Source of the DNA: Oscillospiraceae bacterium
GTDB lineage: Bacteria > Bacillota > Clostridia > Oscillospirales > Ruminococcaceae
Assembly (NCBI GenBank): GCA_019423445.1
Contig: JAHZBJ010000112.1
Coordinates: 1-5,030 of the forward strand
DNA length: 5,030 nt
Direction: 5' to 3'
Shown here: positions 1 through 5,030 of the stretch, in pieces
Layout of the letters: every line of letters begins with the position of its first letter
Numbering within the stretch: position 1 is the first letter of the stretch
Made by a program: the position numbers and the translations under genes
Notes under the pieces: model-generated
What the model was told of the DNA's origin: nothing
Seen by the model: only the letters and a program-made list of their open reading frames with translations
The model's database searches: none

Positions 1-486
1 CTTCTCCACTTTTTCCATAACCTTTTCCGCTCCCCAGGGCTTGATGGTGGGGACACCCAGACCACCCCGCTCCTTGATCCACTGGAGGGGCAGATCCATG
101 AGAGGATCCTTCACGCCATCCCCGGTAAAGGCCAACACCCCGGCGTCGGCACAGCCGTCCACCACCGATTTGGTCCAGGCGGCTTCATCCAGAACGGGGG
201 TGTAGTTGTGCTCCATCCCGCCGATGGGGGCGGCAAACACAGGAGCCGCAAACTCCCGGCCCCAGAAGGAAACGGTGCTGTCCTGGCCCTTGTTCTCATA
301 GAGAACATCCATATTGATGGTGATTTCCTTGAGTTTTTCTACATTCCGAATGAAAGCGGCGCCGGTGCCCTTGCCGCCAGCCCCAGGGACCTCCCCCCGG
401 CAGGCAACGCCGTTGCACTCCCGGCAGACCCGGCAGATGGGGGCCAGGTTCTTTCTCGCGTTTTCCAGCACTTCCTGATAAGTCAT
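1..486 (-). CDS. FMN-dependent alpha-hydroxy-acid oxidase-like protein, N-terminal part (partial)
   Basis: The first 162 codons of a gene that runs off the left edge. The protein resembles the FMN-dependent alpha-hydroxy-acid dehydrogenase/oxidase group (lactate or glycolate oxidase-like TIM barrels) that is common and poorly characterised in clostridia. Visible landmarks are the segment APVFAAPIGGM at residues 81-91, typical of the first barrel strand that cradles FMN, then GVLAFTGDG (116-124) and GLGVPTIKPWG (142-152). The catalytic His and Arg of the family would lie beyond the window, so the substrate cannot be judged. The N-terminus carries four cysteines, C18, C21, C24 and C29 (CX2CX2CX4C), followed by a Gly-rich stretch at 31-42; classical glycolate oxidases lack this. 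The start is the ATG at 486-484, 8 bases after GGGAGGAA. The ATG five bases upstream meets a stop at its third codon. It lies 92 bases after rimI on the same strand. A related FMN barrel such as type 2 isopentenyl-diphosphate isomerase is a less likely alternative. Confidence 0.8.
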   Translation of the reverse strand, partial: MTYQEVLENARKNLAPICRVCRECNGVACRGEVPGAGGKGTGAAFIRNVEKLKEITINMDVLYENKGQDSTVSFWGREFAAPVFAAPIGGMEHNYTPVLDEAAWTKSVVDGCADAGVLAFTGDGVKDPLMDLPLQWIKERGGLGVPTIKPWGAEKVMEKVEK

Positions 487-494
487 ACCATTTG

Positions 495-502
495 TTCCTC
501 CC
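495..502 (-). promoter_or_regulatory. Ribosome binding site of the oxidase-like gene
   Basis: GGGAGGAA on the minus strand, 8 bases before the ATG at 486. It decides between this ATG and the overlapping out-of-frame ATG at 491-489, which is followed by an immediate stop. Confidence 0.75.
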
Positions 503-534
503 TGTGATGTTGTTTCTGGTTATCTATCCAAATC

Positions 535-555
535 CCGGCGAGGCTGCCCCGCCGG
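535..555 (-). terminator. GC-rich hairpin after rimI, possible weak terminator
   Basis: On the minus strand the 21 bases form a 9-bp stem (CCGGCGGGG with CCTCGCCGG, including one G-U pair) closed by a CAG loop. It begins 23 bases after the rimI stop codon, where a terminator would be expected. The bases after it (GATTTGGATAG) are not a true U-tract, so intrinsic termination would be weak. It may instead slow the polymerase or protect the upstream mRNA's 3' end while letting some transcription into the oxidase-like gene. The remainder of the 487-578 gap shows no convincing promoter for that gene. Confidence 0.4.
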
Positions 556-578
556 AAAGGACGGCTATGATGGTAATT

Positions 579-1070
579 TTAAAGTTCAGACAGTCTCTCT
601 TTTTCCTTCTCCGAACCAGGTTCGTCCAACCAACAGGTCATAAGAACCGCATCCTCTCGGGGAGCGCGGTAAAAATCCCTGCGGCGGCCCACCTCCTGGT
701 ACCCCAACCCCGCATACAAGGCAATGGCAGGGGCATTTCCCGCCCGGACTTCCAGAGTCAGAAAGGAAAGGCCCATGGTCCTTCCCCGGCAGGCCAGTTC
801 CTTCAGAAGCGCCCTGGCCACCCCACGGCGGCGAAACTCAGGAAACACCGCCACATCGGTGATATAACCCTCGTCCAGAACGTACTCCAGACCGGCATAT
901 CCCGCCAGCTCCTTCCCTATCCGGGCAGACAGCAGCAGGTACCGTTCCGGGGATGCCAGCTCTTCCAAAAGCGCCTGGGCGCTCCGGGGCTCAGAAAAGC
1001 AGAGGGCCTCCAGTTCCGCCATCCGGGGGATTTCTTCCGGCACGGCGGATTCCACCTGTGGCTTCTCCAT
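579..1070 (-). CDS. rimI: Ribosomal protein S18-alanine N-acetyltransferase (RimI), GNAT family
   Basis: A 163-residue single-domain GNAT acetyltransferase. RimI transfers acetyl from acetyl-CoA to the N-terminal alanine of ribosomal protein S18 in the cytoplasm. Visible motifs: CFSEP at 24-28 (family CFxxPW); TDVAVFPEFRRRGVARALL at 71-89, containing the R-x-x-G-x-A acetyl-CoA pyrophosphate loop (R80, G83, A85); LTLEVRAGNAPAIALYAGLGY at 104-124. E107 and Y119 align by motif and spacing with the catalytic Glu103 and Tyr115 of Salmonella RimI. The usual Trp after CFxxP is Arg29 here, and the C-terminal 15 residues are highly charged. Start choice: ATG at 1070, 8 bases after GGGAGGAG. An in-frame TTG at 1094, overlapping the polA stop, would add eight residues but has no matching ribosome site. 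It follows polA by 20 bases and is probably cotranscribed. The tsaB/tsaE/tsaD genes often found with rimI are not in view. The family is clear; the exact substrate is inferred. Confidence 0.85.
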   Translation of the reverse strand: MEKPQVESAVPEEIPRMAELEALCFSEPRSAQALLEELASPERYLLLSARIGKELAGYAGLEYVLDEGYITDVAVFPEFRRRGVARALLKELACRGRTMGLSFLTLEVRAGNAPAIALYAGLGYQEVGRRRDFYRAPREDAVLMTCWLDEPGSEKEKERLSEL

Positions 1071-1078
1071 GAATTCCA

Positions 1079-1086
1079 CTCCTCCC
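1079..1086 (-). promoter_or_regulatory. Ribosome binding site of rimI
   Basis: GGGAGGAG on the minus strand, 8 bases before the ATG at 1070, within the 20-base polA-rimI gap. Its position selects that ATG over the upstream TTG at 1094. Confidence 0.75.
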
Positions 1087-1090
1087 GGCT

Positions 1091-3691
1091 TCAATGGGCT
1101 TCGCCCCAGTCCCGGCCAACCTTGGCATCCACCACCATGGGGACCGCCAGGTTTACAGCGGCCTCCATCTCCTCTTTCACCAGGTCGCGAACCCGAGGCG
1201 CCTCCTCCTCCGGTGCCTCCACAATGAGCTCATCGTGGACCTGGAGGATGAGCCTGGCTCGGAGATTCTCCTCCCGAAGGCGCCGCCAGACCCGCACCAT
1301 GGCAATTTTAATGATATCCGCAGCGGTGCCCTGAATGGGCATATTCATAGCCACCCGCTGGCCGAAGGCCCGGAGGTTCCGGTTGGAGGAGCGCAGCTCC
1401 GGCAGGTACCGCCGGCGGCCAAACAGGGTCTGAACATACCCCTTTTCCTCCGCCTCCTTCACCACCCGCTCCATATACTGCTTGACGCCGCTGTAGGTGC
1501 GAAGGTAGCTTTTGATGTAACTGTCCGCCTCCGCCACCGTCACCCCGATGTCCTTGGACAGGGAAAAAGCGGAAATGCCGTAGACGATGCCGAAGTTCAC
1601 CGCCTTGGCCCGGCTGCGCATCATTGGGGTGACAAAATCGGGGGGCATATCAAAAACCTGGGCAGCGGTATTCCGGTGAATATCTTCCCCGGAGCGGAAG
1701 GCGGAAATCATATTCTCGTCCTCCGCAATGGAGGCCAGCACCCGCAGCTCAATCTGACTGTAGTCGGCATCCACCAGAAGGCACCCCTCCCGGGCAGTGA
1801 AAAAGCGGCGCATCCGGCTTCCCGGCTCGGTGCGAATAGGGATGTTCTGCATATTGGGTTCCGCTGAGGAGATGCGGCCGGTCCGGGTCTCGGTTTGGTT
1901 AAAGGAGGTGCGAATCCGGCTGTCGGATCCGGCGGCGTTTTTCAGCCCCTCCACGTAGGTGGAAAGAAGCTTCGCGTATTTTCGATAATCCAAAATCTTG
2001 GAGATAATCTCGTGATGGGGGATAAGGCTCTCCAACACCTCAGCGTCGGTACTGTAACCGCTTTTCGTTTTTTTCCGGGTGGGGAGACCCAACTCCTCAA
2101 AAAGCACCGTTCCCAACTGTTTCGGAGAGTTGATGTTAAAGGAGTGCCCGGCAAGATGGTATATCTCCTCTTCCAGGCCGGCGATAAGGCCCCGGAGTTC
2201 CTCCCCAAAGGCGGCCAGCCCCGCAAGATCGATACGAAAGCCCTCCAGTTCCATAGAAGCCAACACCTGGGCCAGGGGAATTTCCATGTCGCGAAGGAGC
2301 CCCTCCTGGCCGTTGGCGGCGATCTCCTCTCCCAGACGGCGGCAGAGGGCAGGAAGCCAGGCTGCCCGGAGAGCAGCTTCCGGCACCTCTTCTTCCCCGG
2401 GGGTCTGAAGGGTGGGGGCCGGAACCCCGTACTCTCCCGCCAGGCGGTGAACGGTATACTCAGTGGAGTTGGGGCTCAAAAGGTATCCCGCCAGCCGCAG
2501 GTCAAAGGTCACCGGGATCTCCCGAAGTTCCGGGTCAAGAGAGAAAATGGCCTTGCACCAGGGCTTACTGTCCTCCAGATATTTCTCCTTATCCAAAGAG
2601 GCAAGAGCCAGAAGCAGCTCCTTCTCCGGGTTCCTTACCAGCCACACCTGCTCCCCCGCGGCCACCGCCAGGGTATCCAAGGCGTCCCCACTCCAATCGG
2701 CGGCAAGGTACAAGGGACCTTCTACCCCTGCCAAAACAGAGGGCTCGGGAGCACCCTCCTCCAGCACATATCCATGGTTCTCCGGCTTCTCCCCTCCGGC
2801 GGCTTCCTCCCCAGGGGCAGGGGGCTCCAGCCCCAGCCGGGTGATAAGGGTATGGAGTTCCAAGCGGCTGAGGGTATTGTACAAAAGGGTTTTATCCATG
2901 GGCCGCCGGGCATAGTCGGCAAGGCTGCGGCTCATAGGGGCATCACAGCAGATGGTCCCCAGCTCCCGGCTGAGGAAGGCCATCTCCCTGCCAGCCAGGA
3001 GTTTTTTCTTCACGCCCGCAGAAACTTCCAGCCCCTCCACATCCCGGTAGATCTCGTCCAGGCTGCCATACTTCTGCACCAGGGAAAAGGCTGTCTTTTC
3101 CCCAATCCCCGGTACCCCCGGGATATTGTCCGAGCTGTCCCCCATCAAAGCTTTGGTATCAATGAGCTGCAGGGGAGAGACTCCATACTTCTCCTCTACC
3201 GCCTGGGGGGTCATCTCCAGGTACTGGGCGCCCCCGGCCCGGGTGGCTGCCAGGATCACTGTGACCTTGTCATCCACCAGCTGGAGGGAATCCCGGTCGC
3301 CGGTGAGAAGAAGGGCCTGGTCCCCTGTTTTCTCGGCGGAACGGGCCAGGGTCCCCAGGACGTCGTCGGCCTCGTAGCCCTCCACCCCTACCACCGGCCA
3401 ACCCATGGCGGCGATCAGTTCCTTCACCACCGGCAGCTGCTGGGCCAGCTCCGGGGGCATTCCCTTCCGCTGAGCCTTATAGCCGTCATACATCCGGTGA
3501 CGGAAGGTGCCTCCAGGCAGATCGAAGGCGAAAGCCGCCTGGTCCGGTGCCAGGTCGTCCATCAGTTTCAAAACGATATTGAAAAAGCCGTAAACGGCAT
3601 TGGTATACTCCCCGTTTTTGGTAGTCAGGAGCTTGATGCCGTAAAAGGCGCGATTGAGAATACTGTTGGAATCCACGACAAGAAACTTCAT
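1091..3691 (-). CDS. polA: DNA polymerase I
   Basis: An 866-residue, full-length family A polymerase that fills gaps, removes RNA primers from Okazaki fragments and serves excision repair. Residues 1-290 are the 5'-3' exonuclease (flap nuclease): D7 in VVDSN, YDGYKAQR 68-75, YEADD 106-110, GDRD 131-134, and LMGDSSDNIPGVPGIGEKT 182-200 with D185 and D188 plus the helix-hairpin-helix. Residues of roughly 325-455 match the 3'-5' exonuclease domain, but the DxE motif is lost (AADWS at 330-334) and the YxxxD motif is not recognisable; one Asp (D397) remains, so proofreading is probably absent, as in Bacillus-type enzymes. The polymerase domain has motif A DADYSQIELR 641-650 (D643), motif B R692, K696, F700, Y704, and motif C QVHDELIVE 817-825 (H819, D820, E821); all catalytic residues are present. 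The reading frame stays open 73 codons further upstream, but homology starts at MKFLVVDSN, directly behind GGGAGGT, and the predicted transcript starts near 3848. rimI follows after 20 bases. Confidence 0.98.
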   Translation of the reverse strand: MKFLVVDSNSILNRAFYGIKLLTTKNGEYTNAVYGFFNIVLKLMDDLAPDQAAFAFDLPGGTFRHRMYDGYKAQRKGMPPELAQQLPVVKELIAAMGWPVVGVEGYEADDVLGTLARSAEKTGDQALLLTGDRDSLQLVDDKVTVILAATRAGGAQYLEMTPQAVEEKYGVSPLQLIDTKALMGDSSDNIPGVPGIGEKTAFSLVQKYGSLDEIYRDVEGLEVSAGVKKKLLAGREMAFLSRELGTICCDAPMSRSLADYARRPMDKTLLYNTLSRLELHTLITRLGLEPPAPGEEAAGGEKPENHGYVLEEGAPEPSVLAGVEGPLYLAADWSGDALDTLAVAAGEQVWLVRNPEKELLLALASLDKEKYLEDSKPWCKAIFSLDPELREIPVTFDLRLAGYLLSPNSTEYTVHRLAGEYGVPAPTLQTPGEEEVPEAALRAAWLPALCRRLGEEIAANGQEGLLRDMEIPLAQVLASMELEGFRIDLAGLAAFGEELRGLIAGLEEEIYHLAGHSFNINSPKQLGTVLFEELGLPTRKKTKSGYSTDAEVLESLIPHHEIISKILDYRKYAKLLSTYVEGLKNAAGSDSRIRTSFNQTETRTGRISSAEPNMQNIPIRTEPGSRMRRFFTAREGCLLVDADYSQIELRVLASIAEDENMISAFRSGEDIHRNTAAQVFDMPPDFVTPMMRSRAKAVNFGIVYGISAFSLSKDIGVTVAEADSYIKSYLRTYSGVKQYMERVVKEAEEKGYVQTLFGRRRYLPELRSSNRNLRAFGQRVAMNMPIQGTAADIIKIAMVRVWRRLREENLRARLILQVHDELIVEAPEEEAPRVRDLVKEEMEAAVNLAVPMVVDAKVGRDWGEAH

Positions 3692-3695
3692 GGGG

Positions 3696-3702
3696 ACCTC
3701 CC
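3696..3702 (-). promoter_or_regulatory. Ribosome binding site of polA
   Basis: GGGAGGT on the minus strand, four C residues before the ATG at 3691. It fixes the polA start at MKFLVVDSN and not at in-frame upstream candidates such as the ATG at 3814, which has only a poor site (AAGGT) three bases ahead. Confidence 0.75.
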
Positions 3703-3781
3703 TATATTTAAGGATACACAAAGCGGGTCGGCATTGCCCACCATTCCGGGCCTGAGCCGAAAATCCAGCGCGGCCTGGAGC

Positions 3782-3812
3782 GGGGGTGTTCTTCAAACCC
3801 TCCCACACCCCC
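3782..3812 (-). other. Hairpin in the polA leader
   Basis: In the predicted polA mRNA leader, GGGGGTGT and ACACCCCC form a perfect 8-bp stem around a 15-base loop. It lies about 90 bases upstream of the start codon and has no following U-run, so it is not an intrinsic terminator. It could stabilise the transcript or form part of a larger leader structure; I do not recognise a known riboswitch or protein leader. The rest of the leader (3692-3781) shows nothing definite except the ribosome binding site. Confidence 0.4.
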
Positions 3813-3854
3813 ATGACCTTGAAAAGCCCCGGGGCGGTACTGCGTACAAAAGCT

Positions 3855-3883
3855 ATTATACCACACTTCTTGTGGTTCGTCCC
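3855..3883 (-). promoter_or_regulatory. Predicted polA-rimI promoter (extended -10)
   Basis: On the minus strand a perfect TATAAT (3860-3855) is preceded by TGG, giving the extended -10 form TGnTATAAT. At 17-base spacing the -35 position reads GGGACG, a poor match, which an extended -10 can tolerate. Transcription would start near 3848, giving a leader of about 157 bases before polA. The housekeeping sigma factor is inferred. The upstream part overlaps the divergent dus promoter. Confidence 0.65.
3860..3876. promoter_or_regulatory. Inverted repeat between the divergent promoters, candidate operator
   Basis: ACCACA, five bases, TGTGGT: a perfect 6-bp-arm palindrome of 17 bases. It touches the last base of the polA -10 box and covers the dus -35 box, so a dimeric regulator bound here could affect both directions. 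I do not recognise it as the site of a particular regulator; palindromes of this size can arise by chance. Confidence 0.3.
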
Positions 3884-3898
3884 GATTTTTGGTAAAAT
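3870..3898 (+). promoter_or_regulatory. Predicted dus promoter
   Basis: TTGTGG (3870-3875) and TAAAAT (3893-3898), separated by 17 bases, match the sigma-A -35/-10 pattern with 3 of 6 and 5 of 6 consensus bases. Transcription would start near 3905, leaving a leader of about 59 bases before the dus TTG start. It runs opposite to the polA promoter and overlaps its -35 region. Confidence 0.6.
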
Positions 3899-3950
3899 AC
3901 TGGAGTACACATTCCCCGCCTGTCCAAAACCCGGCGGAACGGGGAGATGG

Positions 3951-3956
3951 AAGGAG
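3951..3956 (+). promoter_or_regulatory. Ribosome binding site deciding the TTG start of dus
   Basis: AAGGAG, seven bases before the TTG at 3964. The spacing and the homology boundary both point to this TTG. The next in-frame candidate upstream (TTG at 3889) lies before the predicted transcription start. Confidence 0.7.
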
Positions 3957-3963
3957 CGGTATT

Positions 3964-4947
3964 TTGAAAATCGGAAACGTGATTCTGGAAGAAGGCGCCG
4001 CCCTGGCCCCCATGGCGGGGGTTGCGGACCGGGCTTTCCGCCAGATCTGCCGGAGCTTCGGCGCCATCTACACCGTGGGGGAGATGGTAAGCTCCCGAGG
4101 GCTGGTGCTGGGGAACCAAAAGTCCACCCAGCTTCTGGAACTGGGACCTCTGGAACGCCCGGCAGCGGTGCAGCTCTTTGGAGATGACCCGGACGCCATG
4201 GCCCGGGCGGTGCCGGCGGCTATGGAGGCGAAACCCGACGTCATTGACATCAACATGGGCTGCCCAGCCCCAAAAATCGCAGGCGGCCGTTCCGGCAGCG
4301 CCCTGATGAAAGAACCCGAGCTGGCGGCCCGGATCATCCGGGCGGTAAAAGACGCAAGTCCGGTACCGGTGACAGTGAAATTCCGGAAGGGCTGGGACGA
4401 CGCCCATGTCAACGCAGTGGAGTTCGCACGGATGGCTGAGGCCAGCGGAGCCGACGCCATCACCATCCACGGCCGCACCCGGGCTCAGATGTACGCCCCC
4501 CCGGTGGACTGGGACATCATCCGCCAGGTAAAAGAAGCGGTGAAGATCCCTGTGATCGGCAACGGCGACGTGGACAGTCCCCAGGCCGCCAGAGCTCTCC
4601 TGGATTCCACCGGCTGCGACCTGGTGATGGTGGGCCGGGGCGCCCTGGGCCGTCCCTGGCTCCTGGGGCAGATCCGGGAATACCTCACCACCGGCAGGCT
4701 CCTCCCCGATCCTCCCATGGAGGAACGGATGGCTGTGATGGTGGAACACATCCGGCTCATGGCCTCCTACAAAGGGGACGCTGTGGCTTTCCGGGAAGCC
4801 CGAAAACACTGCGGTTGGTACATGACCGGCATGCGGGGAGCCGCCGCTCTCCGCCGTCAAGCGGGGACCATCGGGTCCCTGGAGGACGTCCGGGCCCTGG
4901 CCCAGGCCGCCCTGGAACAAGCCGCACAGGCTGGGGAGACACGGTAA
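3964..4947 (+). CDS. dusB: tRNA-dihydrouridine synthase, DusB-like
   Basis: A 327-residue, full-length flavoenzyme that reduces specific uridines in tRNA to dihydrouridine using FMN and NADPH, in the cytoplasm. The FMN-binding TIM barrel covers about residues 1-245, followed by the helical tRNA-binding domain. Visible motifs: LAPMAGVADRAFR 14-26; DINMGCPAPKI 95-105 with catalytic Cys100 (the UPF0034 signature, continuing GGRSGS); VKFRKGW 138-144 with Lys139 for FMN; TIHGRTR 167-173 with His169; GNGDV 199-203 and MVGRGALGRPW 222-232 for the FMN phosphate; REARKH 277-282 in the C-terminal domain. The start is TTG at 3964, supported by AAGGAG seven bases upstream and by the family's usual N-terminus; no ATG fits. 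The motif set is closest to DusB, but the tRNA positions modified cannot be read from sequence. It diverges from polA and is followed, after 34 bases, by a likely cotranscribed exported-protein gene. Confidence 0.95.
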   Translation: MKIGNVILEEGAALAPMAGVADRAFRQICRSFGAIYTVGEMVSSRGLVLGNQKSTQLLELGPLERPAAVQLFGDDPDAMARAVPAAMEAKPDVIDINMGCPAPKIAGGRSGSALMKEPELAARIIRAVKDASPVPVTVKFRKGWDDAHVNAVEFARMAEASGADAITIHGRTRAQMYAPPVDWDIIRQVKEAVKIPVIGNGDVDSPQAARALLDSTGCDLVMVGRGALGRPWLLGQIREYLTTGRLLPDPPMEERMAVMVEHIRLMASYKGDAVAFREARKHCGWYMTGMRGAAALRRQAGTIGSLEDVRALAQAALEQAAQAGETR

Positions 4948-4963
4948 ATCTCCCTGACAAATC

Positions 4964-4970
4964 GGAGGAA
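4964..4970 (+). promoter_or_regulatory. Ribosome binding site of the gene after dus
   Basis: GGAGGAA, 11 bases before the ATG at 4982. The spacing is somewhat long. The out-of-frame ATG at 4987 is even further away and gives a less protein-like start. Confidence 0.55.
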
Positions 4971-4981
4971 ATATTACAATT

Positions 4982-5030
4982 ATGAAATGGAAACGCAACC
5001 TTGTTCTGCTTTTTATGCTGCTTGCCGGGG
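4982..5030 (+). CDS. N-terminus of a probable exported or membrane protein (partial)
   Basis: Only 16 codons are visible: MKWKRNLVLLFMLLAG. Three positive charges (K2, K4, R5) followed by an uninterrupted hydrophobic run are typical of a signal peptide or an N-terminal membrane anchor. Since it ends in LLAG at the window edge, a lipoprotein signal (LAGC) is possible, but the deciding cysteine is not in view. The gene starts 34 bases after dus with its own ribosome binding site and no visible terminator between, so it is probably cotranscribed with dus. Function unknown. Confidence 0.6.
   Translation, partial: MKWKRNLVLLFMLLAG

Noticed and set aside
492..1334. A 280-codon plus-strand frame across rimI and the 3' end of polA
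   Set aside because: It is antisense to two well-supported genes, is rich in Arg, Ser, Pro and Gln in a way typical of shadow frames, and shows no domain.
3826..3835. GCCCCGGGGC palindrome followed on the minus strand by TTTTC, as a possible attenuator before polA
   Set aside because: With a minimum loop only a 3-bp stem remains, and the T-run is only four bases.
3860..3876. The intergenic palindrome as a NrdR box
   Set aside because: The arm spacing and the centre do not match the NrdR consensus as I recall it, and no second tandem box is seen.
1895..3895. A 666-codon open frame on the plus strand, antisense to polA
   Set aside because: It mirrors the codon structure of polA in a GC-rich gene, has low-complexity composition with no recognisable domain, and lies wholly opposite a certain gene.
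3692..3910. In-frame N-terminal extension of PolA by up to 73 residues
   Set aside because: The added residues do not look like PolA, part would lie upstream of the predicted transcription start, and the strong ribosome site sits just before MKFLVVDSN.
3856..4998. A 380-codon minus-strand frame opposite dus
   Set aside because: Shadow of the dus coding frame; very rich in His, Gly and Pro, with no family resemblance.
1..5030. Mobile elements, CRISPR arrays, tRNA or rRNA genes, toxin-antitoxin or defence systems
   Set aside because: No repeats of suitable length, no transposase or integrase, no tRNA-like fold and no relevant protein families were seen; coding sequence of known housekeeping type fills nearly all of the window.

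Overview
The window looks like ordinary housekeeping chromosome from a fairly GC-rich anaerobic Firmicute. An uncultured or gut clostridial lineage such as the Oscillospiraceae is my best guess. The clues are strong GGAGG-type ribosome binding sites, a Gram-positive-style PolA with a decayed proofreading domain, and a clostridial-looking FMN-dependent oxidoreductase with an N-terminal cysteine cluster. The taxonomic call is inference; no rRNA or other marker is present.

Layout: two transcription units point away from a 272-base intergenic region (3692-3963). On the minus strand, reading leftwards, come polA (DNA polymerase I, 3691-1091), then rimI (GNAT acetyltransferase, 1070-579) after only 20 bases, then a 92-base gap containing a GC-rich hairpin, then the first 162 codons of an FMN-dependent alpha-hydroxy-acid oxidase-like protein (486-1, continuing off the left edge). 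On the plus strand, reading rightwards, come a DusB-like tRNA-dihydrouridine synthase (3964-4947, TTG start) and, 34 bases later, the first 16 codons of a protein with a signal-peptide-like start (4982-5030, continuing off the right edge).

The intergenic region holds two plausible sigma-A-type promoters arranged back to back: an extended -10 for polA at 3855-3860 and a -35/-10 pair with 17-base spacing for dus at 3870-3898. A 17-base inverted repeat (3860-3876) lies between and on them, so the two units may share control elements. The predicted polA transcript has a leader of about 157 bases with one clear GC-rich hairpin.

Functionally, PolA serves replication and repair, RimI modifies a ribosomal protein, and Dus modifies tRNA: a group of information-processing genes with no obvious pathway link. 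I found no mobile element, CRISPR array, tRNA or rRNA gene, or defence system, and nothing that I would call a new biological system. The findings are modest.
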